A stretch of DNA of 64,000 nt from Microbacterium sp. LWO12-1.2 (GCF_040675875.1 NZ_JBEGII010000001.1:3348001-3412000); one strand, 5' to 3'; positions 44,298 through 54,047 are shown, counted from the stretch's first letter. The notes: generated by a model not told the origin, from the sequence alone. Translations and numbers: made by a program.

Positions 44298-45293
44298 ATG
44301 CAAGATCTGCTGGGGCGGCTCACCGCCCTCGACCCGGATGCGAGCGAGACCCTCAAGGTCGTCTCCTACTTCGACACCCTCGTCGCGCGTGCGGTCGGCG
44401 TCGAGAGCATGCTGCGGGGCGCAGCCGTGCTGAGCGGGGCGACCGTGGGGCAGCGTGATGCGCGTCAGATCATCCGGGTGCGGGCCGACGGCGTGCGTAT
44501 CGACCCGGTCGATCCGGGGGACAGGTGGATGCTGCGCGACAGCGGTCCGGATGCCGTCGCCTGGATCGAACGCGAAGGCGAGCCGCACACGAATGACGCC
44601 ATGATCCTGGAGCGGCTCACCCTCGCCCTCGGCATCCTCCGCGCCCGCCGAGCCGGGGATGCGGAGAGCGCGGTCGAGCTGGTGATCAGCTCGTTCGCGG
44701 GCGAGGGCGAGCGGGCGTCCGCGCTGTCACGGCTGCGTCTGGTCGCCGAGCCGATGCGGGTGATCGCCTCTCCGCCCGACCCCGCGCCGCTGCCCCGGCA
44801 TCCGTCAGCGGTCGTGGCGACACGTCATGGGCTGACCAGGGCCACGATCGTTCCGTCGGGGGCTGCAGCGGATGACGTCTGGCCCGGGTCGAGCGAGCGA
44901 CGCGTCGGCATCGGAACCGCGGGCCTCGGTGACCACCTTCCGAGCTCCTGGGCGGAGGCCCTGATCGCCGTGCGCCTGACGACCGCGACCGAGCCGATGG
45001 TCGCAGCCGACGACCTCGGTGCCTTCCTGCTGATCGCCGGAGCCGCGGATTCCGGCGAGCTGCATCCGGACGCCGCGTCACTCGGGCGCCTGGATGCGCG
45101 CAGCCGCGAACTCCTCGATGCGGTGGTCGACGAGCAGAGCGTGCGGGCCGCCGCCGTGCGTCTGGGACGGCACCACTCCAGCGTGCAGGACCGCCTGACC
45201 GCGCTGATCGAGCAGCTCGGCTACGACCCGCGCACGCCGCGGGGGCAGATGCGCTTCGTCACCGCCCGCATGCTGCTGCAGCTCGCCAGCTGA
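44298..45293 (+). CDS. PucR-like helix-turn-helix regulator
   Basis: A 331-residue protein. The C-terminal ~60 residues (DEQSVRAAAVRLGRHHSSVQDRLTALIEQLGY) form the PucR/CdaR-type helix-turn-helix; the N-terminal part is an all-purpose sensor-like region of unknown fold. Start at 44298 (MQDLLGRL) has GGAG 5 bases upstream; ATG at 44286 in frame is possible. Target unknown. Confidence 0.7.
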   Translation: MQDLLGRLTALDPDASETLKVVSYFDTLVARAVGVESMLRGAAVLSGATVGQRDARQIIRVRADGVRIDPVDPGDRWMLRDSGPDAVAWIEREGEPHTNDAMILERLTLALGILRARRAGDAESAVELVISSFAGEGERASALSRLRLVAEPMRVIASPPDPAPLPRHPSAVVATRHGLTRATIVPSGAAADDVWPGSSERRVGIGTAGLGDHLPSSWAEALIAVRLTTATEPMVAADDLGAFLLIAGAADSGELHPDAASLGRLDARSRELLDAVVDEQSVRAAAVRLGRHHSSVQDRLTALIEQLGYDPRTPRGQMRFVTARMLLQLAS

Positions 45294-45299
45294 CGGCGC

Positions 45300-45434
45300 G
45301 GCATCCGCCGAGCATCCGCCCGGCATCCGCCACAGCATCCGCCCGGCATCCGCCACCTGCAGGAGGATTCGCCGGATGCAGGACGGTTGTGCGGCGTTTC
45401 GTCCTGCACGTCGCGGATGGTCCTGCAGGTGGCG
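45300..45434. repeat. GCATCCGCC tandem stretch and TGCAGGA element, copy B
   Basis: 45300-45352 repeats GCATCCGCC-like units five times. Then the palindromic element: CGCCACCTGCAGGA (45351-45364) and TCCTGCAGGTGGCG (45421-45434) are perfect 14-bp arms, with an inner pair ATGCAGGAC / GTCCTGCAC (about 45376-45409). 84 bp, between convergent genes. Confidence 0.88.
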
Positions 45435-45482
45435 CGGACAAGGCAGGCCAGGAAAGGACGGACAGGCAGCCGCCGCGGATCC

Positions 45483-46586
45483 TCACTCGAACCCGGGGTA
45501 CTCCTGGAGCTTCTGCTCGAACTCGGCGCGGTCGGCCTCGCTGAGCACGGCGCTCGCGATCACCATCAGGTGCAGGCCCTCGAGCGGCTCGCCCGTTCGG
45601 GCGTTCTGCGCTTCCCTGGCGATGCGGAAGTCACCGGTGGGATCGTTCGACAGGTCGTAGATGTTCGCGTAGAACCGCAGCGGATCCGGGTAGTTCTCGG
45701 TGTAGTACTCCCAGGTGTGCTGCGTGCGGGGGTCATCGCTCCCGTAGAGCTTCGTGATCATCGTCGGGTCGATGCCGGAGCCTGTCGGGTCGTTGAAGCT
45801 GTACAGGTTCCACAGGCCGTGATCGACCACGACCTGGTCGATGATCCGCATGACCTCGGCCTTGCGCTCCGGGTCCTGGATCGACTCGTTCGTCGACCAT
45901 CCGACCGAGGTGTACTCGATGAGCATCGACTCCCCGCCGTAGCCGTTGCGTTCGGGGCGAAGATCTTCGTCGCCCACCTCGGTCCACGTGTAGCCGAAAC
46001 GGTCGCTCAGGCGGGAGCGGATGTCGGCGAAGAGGCTGTCCGCGTCGGCGCGCACCTCTTCCAGCGACTGCTGGGCGAGCACGCCCTGCGAATCTGTGCC
46101 CTTGATTCCCGGGTACGCCTCCTCGTGCTTCTGCTCCTCGGACTTCACACCTTCGTAGTTGCCCGATGCGGATGTCTGGAGTGCGCTCATGCCGCCGACG
46201 GTCGCGACGTTGAAGATGATCGTGATGACCAGCGCGATGGCCCCCAGCATCCGTCCTCTGCGCGACACCAGCGCGGCCACGACCACCGCGACGATGATGA
46301 GTTGCAGGGTGAGCATCGTGACGCCGTAGAGGATATCGGTGCCTCCGGCGAACAGCGTGCCGAACAGGATCAGCACGAACAGGATGGCGGACAGCAGGGC
46401 GATCCAGCCGATCGCGTTCGCGGGTTGCTTCGCCTCGGCAGCGTCCGGGTCGGCGACGGGAACCGGCGGAACCCACGCGGCCGGTGCCTGCGGGCGACGG
46501 GCGTTCTTGTAGCCGCCGGGCGGCGGCACGGGAGGGGCACCCTCGGTGCCGGCGACGTAGCGTGCCCGCTGCTTCTCGTGATCCAT
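45483..46586 (-). CDS. Membrane protein of unknown function in the MoxR/VWA operon
   Basis: A 367-residue protein: Pro-rich cytoplasmic N-terminus (~50 residues), three membrane segments (about 58-78, 88-108, 118-138), then ~220 residues outside, acidic and without cysteines, with an EEVRADADSLFADIRSRL helix. No family recognised. TGATG overlap couples it to the upstream TPR-like gene, so ATG at 46586 is chosen over 46592. Last gene of the seven-gene operon. Confidence 0.7.
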   Translation of the reverse strand: MDHEKQRARYVAGTEGAPPVPPPGGYKNARRPQAPAAWVPPVPVADPDAAEAKQPANAIGWIALLSAILFVLILFGTLFAGGTDILYGVTMLTLQLIIVAVVVAALVSRRGRMLGAIALVITIIFNVATVGGMSALQTSASGNYEGVKSEEQKHEEAYPGIKGTDSQGVLAQQSLEEVRADADSLFADIRSRLSDRFGYTWTEVGDEDLRPERNGYGGESMLIEYTSVGWSTNESIQDPERKAEVMRIIDQVVVDHGLWNLYSFNDPTGSGIDPTMITKLYGSDDPRTQHTWEYYTENYPDPLRFYANIYDLSNDPTGDFRIAREAQNARTGEPLEGLHLMVIASAVLSEADRAEFEQKLQEYPGFE

Positions 46587-47344
46587 CACCATGGCTTGTC
46601 CGTTCCCGAGCCGCCGGGGTCGTCACCGTTCTGCTGCTGGTCGCGTTCCTGGGTGCCCTGCTCCAGCTTGTCCTGCAGGTCCTGCAACTGGTCCTCTGAC
46701 GGCTGCGGCTCCTGCTCCTGCGGCTGCTCCTCCTCCTCGGGGGGTGGGGGCTGCTGCTGTTCCTGCTGCTTCTGCTTCAGACGGTCTCTCGTGTCCTCGA
46801 GCGACTTCTCCATGTCGCGCTGCGGATCCGAGGACTGCTGCTGCGCTTCTTCGCTGTTGCACTCGTCCGGCGTCTCCACCGTGATGGTCAGCGCCTCGCC
46901 GTAGAGCTCGGCCGCGCCCGCGCCGTCGCCGTCCGCGCGGGCGGCATCGCCCTGCCGTTCGATCACCAGAGCGAGGTTGATGCGCACGCCGCAGACCTCG
47001 AGGCCGTGCGCGAGCTCGAGGGCCTCTTCGAGCTTCGCGCGGGCTTCGGGGAGCTGTTCGGCCGCACCCAGGGCGGTCCCGATGTTGAAGGGCGCCTTGT
47101 ACGGCTCGAACCAGTTGAGGAACTCCTGGCCGCGCGCCGCGGACTCCGACCCGGAGTAGTCGTCGACCACATACGCCGTGATCGCCTGATGCGCGAAGGC
47201 GTACATGCTCAGCAGCTTGCCCACGAAGAGCAGCGCGGCGAGGGTGAGCGGAAGCGTGCCGATTGCGATCCACCGGCGGATGCGGCGGCGCCGGCGATTC
47301 GCCGCCAGCAGCGCGGCCGCGGGGCTCGAGGACTCGGCGGTCAT
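46586..47344 (-). CDS. Membrane-anchored TPR-like protein with Gln/Glu/Pro-rich tail
   Basis: A 252-residue protein. One membrane segment (about 24-46), then a helical region with one or two TPR-like units (FNIGTALGAAEQLPEARAKLEEALEL), then a tail from residue ~170 rich in Gln, Glu and Pro (KQKQQEQQQPPPPEEEEQ). It takes the position that BatC/BatE TPR proteins hold in Bat operons. GGGAGG precedes its ATG; overlaps the upstream VWA gene by 4 bases. Confidence 0.75.
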   Translation of the reverse strand: MTAESSSPAAALLAANRRRRRIRRWIAIGTLPLTLAALLFVGKLLSMYAFAHQAITAYVVDDYSGSESAARGQEFLNWFEPYKAPFNIGTALGAAEQLPEARAKLEEALELAHGLEVCGVRINLALVIERQGDAARADGDGAGAAELYGEALTITVETPDECNSEEAQQQSSDPQRDMEKSLEDTRDRLKQKQQEQQQPPPPEEEEQPQEQEPQPSEDQLQDLQDKLEQGTQERDQQQNGDDPGGSGTDKPW

Positions 47345-48489
47345 CGTGCACCTCCCTCGGGGCGGGGCTCTGCAGGTCGCGGGGCGCGGAGCTGACGCAG
47401 TCGTGCGATCAACATCGTGGCCCTGGTCAGCTCGAAGCCGAGGAGCGCGAGGATCACGAGTGCGGCGACCCAGTAGAGCTCCGTGACGTTCCCGGTCGAG
47501 CCGGACTCCGCATAGCTGGTCGTCGTGGAGGGAGGCGCGGGCAACGTCGGCGCTGCATCCGCTGTGCGGTGCTGGTACTCGACGCCGAGCTGGTCGGCGA
47601 CCGCCGTCAGATTGGCCTCGTCGATGGTGGACAGCGCGTCGGCGCCCTCGTACTCGATGTAGCCGGGGTCGTCGCCGGAGAGCCCGCCGCTGGTGATGCG
47701 CATGGGCCCGCCCTCGGCGGTGCCGTAGCCGAACACGGCGCCCGCATCGGTGTACTTGGCGCTCGCGCTGAACGACTCCGGCGGCGTGTCCACCGTCTGC
47801 TCTCCGTCGCCGAAGTAGAACACCATGCGCGAACGGTCGGGCGAGGACTCGGCGGCCCCCTTCAAGGTCTCGGCGAGCAGCGGGGCGGCGATCCCGATCG
47901 AGCTGCCGCGCGACAGGCTCGTCACCTCGGGCCGCAGTACATCGAGAGATCCCACGAGCGCCGTGGTGTCGGTGGTCAACGGCATGCGCAGTTCCGCTGC
48001 GGCGTCGAAGGTGAGCAGGGCGAAGCGCGCACCCGGGTACTCCTGGATGATCGCCCTCACGTCTTCCCGCACGCCGTCGAGGCGCGGCTGGTCGCCCTCC
48101 CAGTCCTCGGCGACGATGCTCGCGGTGGTGTCGACGACCAGCACGATGTCGGTGTCGGTCGCGAGGGTCTGCGTCGCGCCACCGGGGATGCCGGGCCGCA
48201 GCACCAGGAAGAAGCACGCCAGCACCAGCACGAGTCGCAGTGCCCACAGGGCGCGGTGTGAAGCGGCGGCACCGGCGTTCTCAGCCTTCGACCCTGCTGC
48301 CTTCCCCTGGGTCTCTGCTGCCTTCCCCTGGGTCCCTGCTGCCTTCCCCTGGGTCTCTGCTGCCTTCCCCTGGGTCCCTGAGCCTGTCGAAGGGCGAGGC
48401 GCACGGATCAGCACCCACACGACGAGGGCCGTCAGCGGGAGGAACAGCAGCACCAGCAGCAGTGGGTGCAGGACGGGCTGGAAGATCAC
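47341..48489 (-). CDS. VWA domain membrane protein (BatA/BatB-like), with repeat linker
   Basis: A 382-residue protein: membrane helices near residues 10-30, a linker, a second helix (ALRLVLVLACFFLVLRPGI), a von Willebrand A domain with MIDAS DTTAS (variant of DxSxS), and a C-terminal helix (about 345-362). The linker holds heptapeptide repeats (ETQGKAA/GTQGKAA) encoded by a 21-bp array at 48295-48378. GTG at 48489 has GGAGG 7 bases upstream and overlaps the upstream VWA gene stop by 4 bases. Confidence 0.82.
   Translation of the reverse strand: MIFQPVLHPLLLVLLFLPLTALVVWVLIRAPRPSTGSGTQGKAAETQGKAAGTQGKAAETQGKAAGSKAENAGAAASHRALWALRLVLVLACFFLVLRPGIPGGATQTLATDTDIVLVVDTTASIVAEDWEGDQPRLDGVREDVRAIIQEYPGARFALLTFDAAAELRMPLTTDTTALVGSLDVLRPEVTSLSRGSSIGIAAPLLAETLKGAAESSPDRSRMVFYFGDGEQTVDTPPESFSASAKYTDAGAVFGYGTAEGGPMRITSGGLSGDDPGYIEYEGADALSTIDEANLTAVADQLGVEYQHRTADAAPTLPAPPSTTTSYAESGSTGNVTELYWVAALVILALLGFELTRATMLIARLRQLRAPRPAEPRPEGGAR
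48295..48394. repeat. 21-bp tandem array beside a CTTCGACAGG core, inside a CDS
   Basis: Four units start at 48295, 48316, 48337 and 48358 (TGCTGCCTTCCCCTGGGTCTC type). The last unit runs directly into GGGTCCCTGAGCCTGTCGAAGG (core at about 48377-48392). In frame, giving seven-residue protein repeats. Confidence 0.9.
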
Positions 48490-49472
48490 AGTCGCACCCT
48501 CCACACCACGATGATGAACGACAGCACCGCGACCATCAGCACCGCGATCCAGAGGTTCGGGCTGTCGGTCCACACGATCTGCGCCTCTCCGCGCAGCGCC
48601 GTGGCCTCCTGCTCCTGCACCTGGGTGACGATGTCGGAGACGGTGGTCGTGTCACGCAGGCCGAAGGCGGCTCCGCCGGTCGCCTCGGCGGCGGCGGCCA
48701 GCTCGGCGCTGACGTCGGCATCCTTGCCCTGCACCGGGTTCAGTGCGAACACCCGCACGTCCTTCGACGCGGCATACGCGGCTGCCTCTTGCAGGGTCAC
48801 GATCGAGGCGCCGTTCACCTCGTTGTCGGTGGCGAAGATCACCGAACGGGAGCGCTCGTCGTCCGGCCGGTCGAAGCCCATCGTGCACGCGGCGAGCCCG
48901 TCGCCGATCAGCGATGCGCCGTTGCCGTTGAGGGTTCCGACCCAGTGCTCCGGAATCTCGTCGACATAGTCGAAGCTGCTCTTGATGCTCTCCAGGTGGC
49001 GGCGGATGAACTCGTAGTCGTCGGTCAACGGGAAGATCTGCACCGGGGAGCTGTTGAAGATCGTCAGTCCGATGCGCTCGCCCTCGAAGTCGTCGAGCAG
49101 TTCCTCGAACACGCTGAGCACTTCGACGTCGACCTCGGTCATCGACCCCGACACGTCGAGGCACAGCATGATGTCGCGGCTCGTGTTGACGGGCTGGATG
49201 GTCTGCGATGACATCGGGCGTGCGGCCACGACGCCGGCGGTGATCACCGCGACGGCCCCGAGCGCGAGGATGCCGGTGAGCGCGAGCACTCGGCGCAGCA
49301 ACGCCTCACGGAAGCTCGGCAGCTGACGGAGCCGTTCGGCGCGCGAGATGCGTGCCGTCTCGGCGGCGTGGGAGTGGCCGCGGCGGCGCAGGCCCAGGAA
49401 GAGACCGATACCGACCGCCGCGACCACCACCGCGATCGCGACGATGATCATCCAGAAGTTCGCTAGTGCCAT
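48486..49472 (-). CDS. VWA domain membrane protein (BatA-like)
   Basis: A 328-residue protein with two N-terminal membrane helices (about 8-28 and 62-84), a von Willebrand A domain with the canonical MIDAS LDVSGSM, and a C-terminal helix. Typical BatA/BatB layout. It binds partner proteins through the metal site. Overlaps its neighbours on both sides (4 and 10 bases). Confidence 0.88.
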   Translation of the reverse strand: MALANFWMIIVAIAVVVAAVGIGLFLGLRRRGHSHAAETARISRAERLRQLPSFREALLRRVLALTGILALGAVAVITAGVVAARPMSSQTIQPVNTSRDIMLCLDVSGSMTEVDVEVLSVFEELLDDFEGERIGLTIFNSSPVQIFPLTDDYEFIRRHLESIKSSFDYVDEIPEHWVGTLNGNGASLIGDGLAACTMGFDRPDDERSRSVIFATDNEVNGASIVTLQEAAAYAASKDVRVFALNPVQGKDADVSAELAAAAEATGGAAFGLRDTTTVSDIVTQVQEQEATALRGEAQIVWTDSPNLWIAVLMVAVLSFIIVVWRVRL

Positions 49473-49951
49473 GTGCGCACCACCGTCCGCGCCGCCTCGG
49501 CGCCGGCGACCGGATCGATCGCGGGGCCCTGGCGGAAGATGCTCGGGTAGTAGTGCCGACCCAGGGCGTCGATCAGCGCGGGGTGCACGCCGCGGGCCTT
49601 CAGATCATCGAGAGCGAGCACCGGGGCCTCCAGCCCGCTGTACTCGTTGACGAACGTGCGCACGACACGGCTGAGCTCGAGGTTGGCGTTGCGCGGGGTC
49701 AGTCGGCGCTCGCGGTAGTCGGTCTCGATCTGCTGGATGCGGTCGAGATACTCCGTGCGCAGCTGTGAGAGCACGTCGGCGGTCGCCGGCAGCGGACCCT
49801 GCGGCTCCGTGACGGCGGCAGCGCGGCGCGGACGCGTCAGGAGGATCACCAGCCAGGCCGCGGCGACCAGCAGCAGCAGGATGCCGATGGCGAGCAGCAT
49901 CCACCCCCAGCCGTACTGGGCGGGAGGGTAGAGCTCATCAGAACCGGGCAT
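49463..49951 (-). CDS. DUF4381-like membrane protein of the Bat operon
   Basis: A 162-residue protein with one membrane helix (GWGWMLLAIGILLLLVAAAW, about residues 14-33 and on) and a cytoplasmic helical domain. It occupies the slot of DUF4381-type proteins between DUF58 and VWA genes. GGAGG precedes the ATG within the end of the DUF58 gene (14-base overlap). Confidence 0.75.
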   Translation of the reverse strand: MPGSDELYPPAQYGWGWMLLAIGILLLLVAAAWLVILLTRPRRAAAVTEPQGPLPATADVLSQLRTEYLDRIQQIETDYRERRLTPRNANLELSRVVRTFVNEYSGLEAPVLALDDLKARGVHPALIDALGRHYYPSIFRQGPAIDPVAGAEAARTVVRTWH

Positions 49952-50825
49952 TCGACCTCCGGTTCAGCAGATGCAGCAGCTGAGCGACGGCGTCGTCCTG
50001 TCCGTCGAGCACGGCGTGACTGATCTCCATGCGCGTGAGCGTCTCGGCCAGTCGGGCGGCATCCGCCTGGGTCTGCGCAGTCAGCTCCTGCACGATGCCG
50101 AGGTCGCCCTGCACGAAGTCGGGTACCTCCCAGAGGCTGTCGACGTCGCTGCGGGTGCGTCCGGTGGCATGATCGAGCACCGGTTCGGCGTCGCGCACCG
50201 TGAGCCAGAGCACATCGTGCTGCACGCGGAGTCGGCGCAGCATCCGCTCGGTCTCGTCGGTGATGGGCGCCTCGTCTGTGACGATCGCGACGATCATGCG
50301 GCGGGAGATCGTGCGGGTGACGAACGACAGCAGGGCGTCGCGATCGCTTGGCGCCGAGCTCGTGCTGATCGCCCGGTCGATCGTGCGCAGGGTGTGCTCG
50401 AGTGCCCCCTCGCTGCGACCGGGAGCGACGCGGCGCACCTTCGCGGCATCGCCGTAGACGGCCGTGAAGTCGTCGCCGTGGCGGAGCGTGAGCACCCCGA
50501 GCGCTCCGGTCGCGAGGATCGCCAGGTCGCGCTTGGGCTGCTCGTCGGCGGCGAGGGCAGCCATCGACCGGCCGGTGTCGACCACGAACAGCACGGTGTG
50601 CATGCGCGTCGCCCGGGAGCGCTTGACCAGCGGTGTTCCCAGACGTGCGGTCGCCCGCCAGTCGATGTCGCGCACCTGATCGCCGTACTCGTACTTGCGC
50701 AGGTCCTCGAAGTCCAGACTGCGCCCGTGCAGCAGCGAGGCGTACGCGCCGTCGAGGGCGTGCATCGACTTGCGCGACGAGTGGATGAAGAGCTTGCTCT
50801 TCACCTGGGCGATCAGACTGGCCAT
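49938..50825 (-). CDS. DUF58 domain protein
   Basis: A 295-residue protein. The DUF58 core motif RKYEYGDQVRDIDWRATAR lies at residues ~42-60, followed by a VWA-like fold with DTGRSM. Here the protein lacks membrane helices. It acts with the MoxR ATPase encoded just upstream. AGGA lies 8 bases before ATG. Confidence 0.9.
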   Translation of the reverse strand: MASLIAQVKSKLFIHSSRKSMHALDGAYASLLHGRSLDFEDLRKYEYGDQVRDIDWRATARLGTPLVKRSRATRMHTVLFVVDTGRSMAALAADEQPKRDLAILATGALGVLTLRHGDDFTAVYGDAAKVRRVAPGRSEGALEHTLRTIDRAISTSSAPSDRDALLSFVTRTISRRMIVAIVTDEAPITDETERMLRRLRVQHDVLWLTVRDAEPVLDHATGRTRSDVDSLWEVPDFVQGDLGIVQELTAQTQADAARLAETLTRMEISHAVLDGQDDAVAQLLHLLNRRSNARF

Positions 50826-50872
50826 GGGGAGATTCCTGGGTCCCTGCGTCGGTTCCCTGAGAGTGTCGGGGG

Positions 50873-51976
<1,104 letters not shown>

Positions 51977-52165
51977 CTGGTGGCTCCCTCGATCTTCGGG
52001 GGCGCACGTCACGTCCGACCCCCGGAAACAGCGTAACCGCATCGCCCGAGGGCGGCGGCCGCCCGCATCCGCTCGCTGGCGCCGCGACGTGGCATCCGCT
52101 CACTGGCATCCGCTCGCTGGCGCCGCGACGTGGCATCCGCTCGCTGGCATCCGCTCGCTGGGGCC

Positions 52166-52247
52166 GCGACATGCAGGACCGATGGCCGGATGCAGGATGA
52201 ATCACCGGCATCCGATCCTGCACGTCGCGGATGCTCCTGCAGATGGC
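52166..52247. repeat. TGCAGGA palindromic element, copy C
   Basis: Outer arms GCGACATGCAGGA (52166-52178) and TCCTGCAGATGGC (52235-52247) match at about 10 of 13; the inner half-sites GGATGCAGGA and ATCCTGCACG are clear. By eye about 85% identical to copy D at 53962, in the same orientation. Confidence 0.8.
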
Positions 52248-52259
52248 ACGGCAGGAGGG

Positions 52260-52445
52260 ATGCAGTCGGGCGCCGGAGAGCCCGAGGTGTCGGCCACCGG
52301 CAAGGTCGACCAGGCCACCCCGGCGCCACCGGTCGACCCTGCTAACGTCGAAGAGCAGCCGCTTTCCGGGCAGGTCGAGCTATTTCGCTCCCACCAGGAC
52401 AGAACTGTTCCTCGCTCGGATGCGGCCGTGCCGATACATGACTGA
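52260..52445 (+). CDS. Possible small ORF, unknown (low confidence)
   Basis: A 61-codon frame (MQSGAGEPEVSATGKVDQAT...). The first forty codons mostly end in G or C (34 of 40), as in genes here; the rest are less biased. AGGAGG is present but only one base before the ATG, too close to work well. It could be a remnant of a gene or chance. No family recognised. Confidence 0.25.
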   Translation: MQSGAGEPEVSATGKVDQATPAPPVDPANVEEQPLSGQVELFRSHQDRTVPRSDAAVPIHD

Positions 52446-52463
52446 AGAGTATGAGGACAATAC

Positions 52464-53888
52464 GTGACGAGTAGAGAACGAGTAGCGATCATCGGCGCCG
52501 GCCCCTCGGGCATGGCGCAGTTGCGGGCCTTCGAGTCCGCAGCCCGCGCGGGGGCGGAGATCCCCGACCTGGTCTGTTTCGAGAAGCAGGCCGACTGGGG
52601 CGGACAGTGGAACTTCACCTGGCGCACCGGATTGGACGAGTTCGGAGAGCCGGTGCACTCCAGCATGTACCGCAACCTGTGGTCGAACGGCCCGAAGGAG
52701 GCTCTGGAGTTCGCGGACTACAGCTTCGACGAGCACTTCGGCCGTCCCATCTCCTCGTACCCGCCGCGCCCGGTGCTGTGGGATTACATCGCCGGTCGGC
52801 TGGAGAAGAGCGACGTGCGCGATCTGATCCGCTTCCAGACCGTGGTGCGTTGGATCGAGTTCGACAGCGAACGCGAGGTCTTCACCCTCACCAGCGAGCA
52901 TCTCCCCACCGGTCGGTCGATCGTGGAGGAGTTCGACCGCGTGATCGTCGCCAGCGGACACTTCTCCTTCCCGAACGTGCCGGACTTCCCCGGCATCGAG
53001 ACATTCCCCGGCTACCTCAGCCACGCCCACGACTTCCGCGGCGCCGAGGCGTTCGCCGACAAGGACGTGCTCGTGATCGGGGCGAGCTACTCGGCCGAGG
53101 ACATCGGCAGCCAGGCGTTCAAGATGGGCGCCCGCTCGGTGACGGCGAGCTTCCGTTCGGCGCCGATGGGCTATGACTGGCCGGAGGGCATCACGGAGCG
53201 GCCGGTCGTCGAGCGCTTCGAGGGCAGCATCGCCCACTTCGCGGACGGCACGTCGAAGCACGTCGATGCGGTCATCCTGTGCACCGGGTATCTGCACAAG
53301 TACCCGTTCCTCCCCCAGGACCTCGCCCTCTCGTCGCCGAACAACGTCTACCCCGACGGCCTGTACCGAGGGGTCGTCTGGCAGGACAACCCGCGTCTGA
53401 CGTACCTCGGCGCGCAGGACCAGTGGTTCACGTTCAACATGTTCGACGCGCAGGCCTGGTACGTGCGCGACCTCATCCTCGGGCGCCTGGCTCTGCCGGA
53501 CGAGCAGGAGCGCGCGGCATCCATCGCCGAATGGCGCACCCGGTTCGGGCAGATCGATTCGGCCGCCGCGGAGATCCGCTTCCAGGCCGACTACATCCGC
53601 GATCTGCTCCGGCTCACCGACTACCCGGAGTTCGACATTGACAAGGTTGTCGAGATCTTCCTCGCGTGGAAGCGCGACAAGAAGGACGACATCATGGGCT
53701 ACCGTGATCGCATCTACGAGTCGGTCATGACCGGCACCCTCGCGATCGTGCACCATACGCCGTGGCTCGAGGAGCTCGACGATTCGCTCGAGCGCTACCT
53801 CGATGTGGATCCGGATGCCGTCGAACCGGCGCGCAGCATCGGCGACCTGCCGCGCGACGACGACCGTGAGGTCCTCGCCACTGCCTGA
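52464..53888 (+). CDS. tmm: Flavin-containing monooxygenase, probable trimethylamine monooxygenase
   Basis: A 474-residue FAD/NADPH enzyme. FAD loop GAGPSG (11-16), FMO signature FPGYLSHAHDF (181-191), NADPH loop GASYSAEDIG (206-215), and CTGY. The stretches FEKQADWGGQWN, WSNGPKE (73-79) and GVVWQDNP...MFDAQAWY follow bacterial Tmm enzymes closely, so oxidation of trimethylamine to its N-oxide is the likely reaction; related amines, sulfides or indole are alternatives. GTG start with GAGGA 6 bases upstream. Stands alone, between two direct copies of the TGCAGGA element; no Tdm or TMA uptake gene is adjacent. Confidence 0.88.
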   Translation: MTSRERVAIIGAGPSGMAQLRAFESAARAGAEIPDLVCFEKQADWGGQWNFTWRTGLDEFGEPVHSSMYRNLWSNGPKEALEFADYSFDEHFGRPISSYPPRPVLWDYIAGRLEKSDVRDLIRFQTVVRWIEFDSEREVFTLTSEHLPTGRSIVEEFDRVIVASGHFSFPNVPDFPGIETFPGYLSHAHDFRGAEAFADKDVLVIGASYSAEDIGSQAFKMGARSVTASFRSAPMGYDWPEGITERPVVERFEGSIAHFADGTSKHVDAVILCTGYLHKYPFLPQDLALSSPNNVYPDGLYRGVVWQDNPRLTYLGAQDQWFTFNMFDAQAWYVRDLILGRLALPDEQERAASIAEWRTRFGQIDSAAAEIRFQADYIRDLLRLTDYPEFDIDKVVEIFLAWKRDKKDDIMGYRDRIYESVMTGTLAIVHHTPWLEELDDSLERYLDVDPDAVEPARSIGDLPRDDDREVLATA

Positions 53889-53898
53889 CATCCGCCAC

Positions 53899-53936
53899 TC
53901 CGCCCTCCGCCCCTCCGCCCCTCCGCCCCTCCGCCC
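53899..53936. repeat. CTCCGCCC microsatellite
   Basis: About five units of CTCCGCCC or close variants, starting 11 bases after the monooxygenase stop codon. Confidence 0.75.
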
Positions 53937-53961
53937 GTTCCGGGGGCGAGGGGCGGGGTCC

Positions 53962-54047
53962 GCGCCACGTGCAGGACCGATGGCGGGATGCAGGACGACT
54001 CGCCGGCATCCGGTCCTGCAGGTCGCGGATGCTCCTGCACGTCGCGG
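53962..54047. repeat. TGCAGGA palindromic element, copy D
   Basis: Left arm GCGCCACGTGCAGGA (53962-53976), right arm TCCTGCACGTCGCGG (54033-54047); inner half-sites GGATGCAGGAC and GGTCCTGCAG. Lies between the convergent monooxygenase and Pr6Pr genes. It is followed (54048-54106) by a GCGGGTGCGGA-type low-complexity stretch. Confidence 0.85.

Larger units (their letters stand above)
51977..52463. other. Repeat-rich divergent intergenic region
   Basis: 487 bases between moxR and the monooxygenase gene. Contents: three 41-bp tandem units starting at 52065, 52106 and 52147 (GCATCCGCTCGCTGG... with GCCGCGACGTG); the TGCAGGA element copy C; and 52260-52445, where a 61-codon open frame of uncertain reality lies. 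No clear promoter recognised. Confidence 0.6.

Noticed and set aside
52264..52330. Glycine-riboswitch-like GGAGAGCCC upstream of the monooxygenase
   Set aside because: Only the short GGAGAG string fits; the conserved second half and helices are missing.
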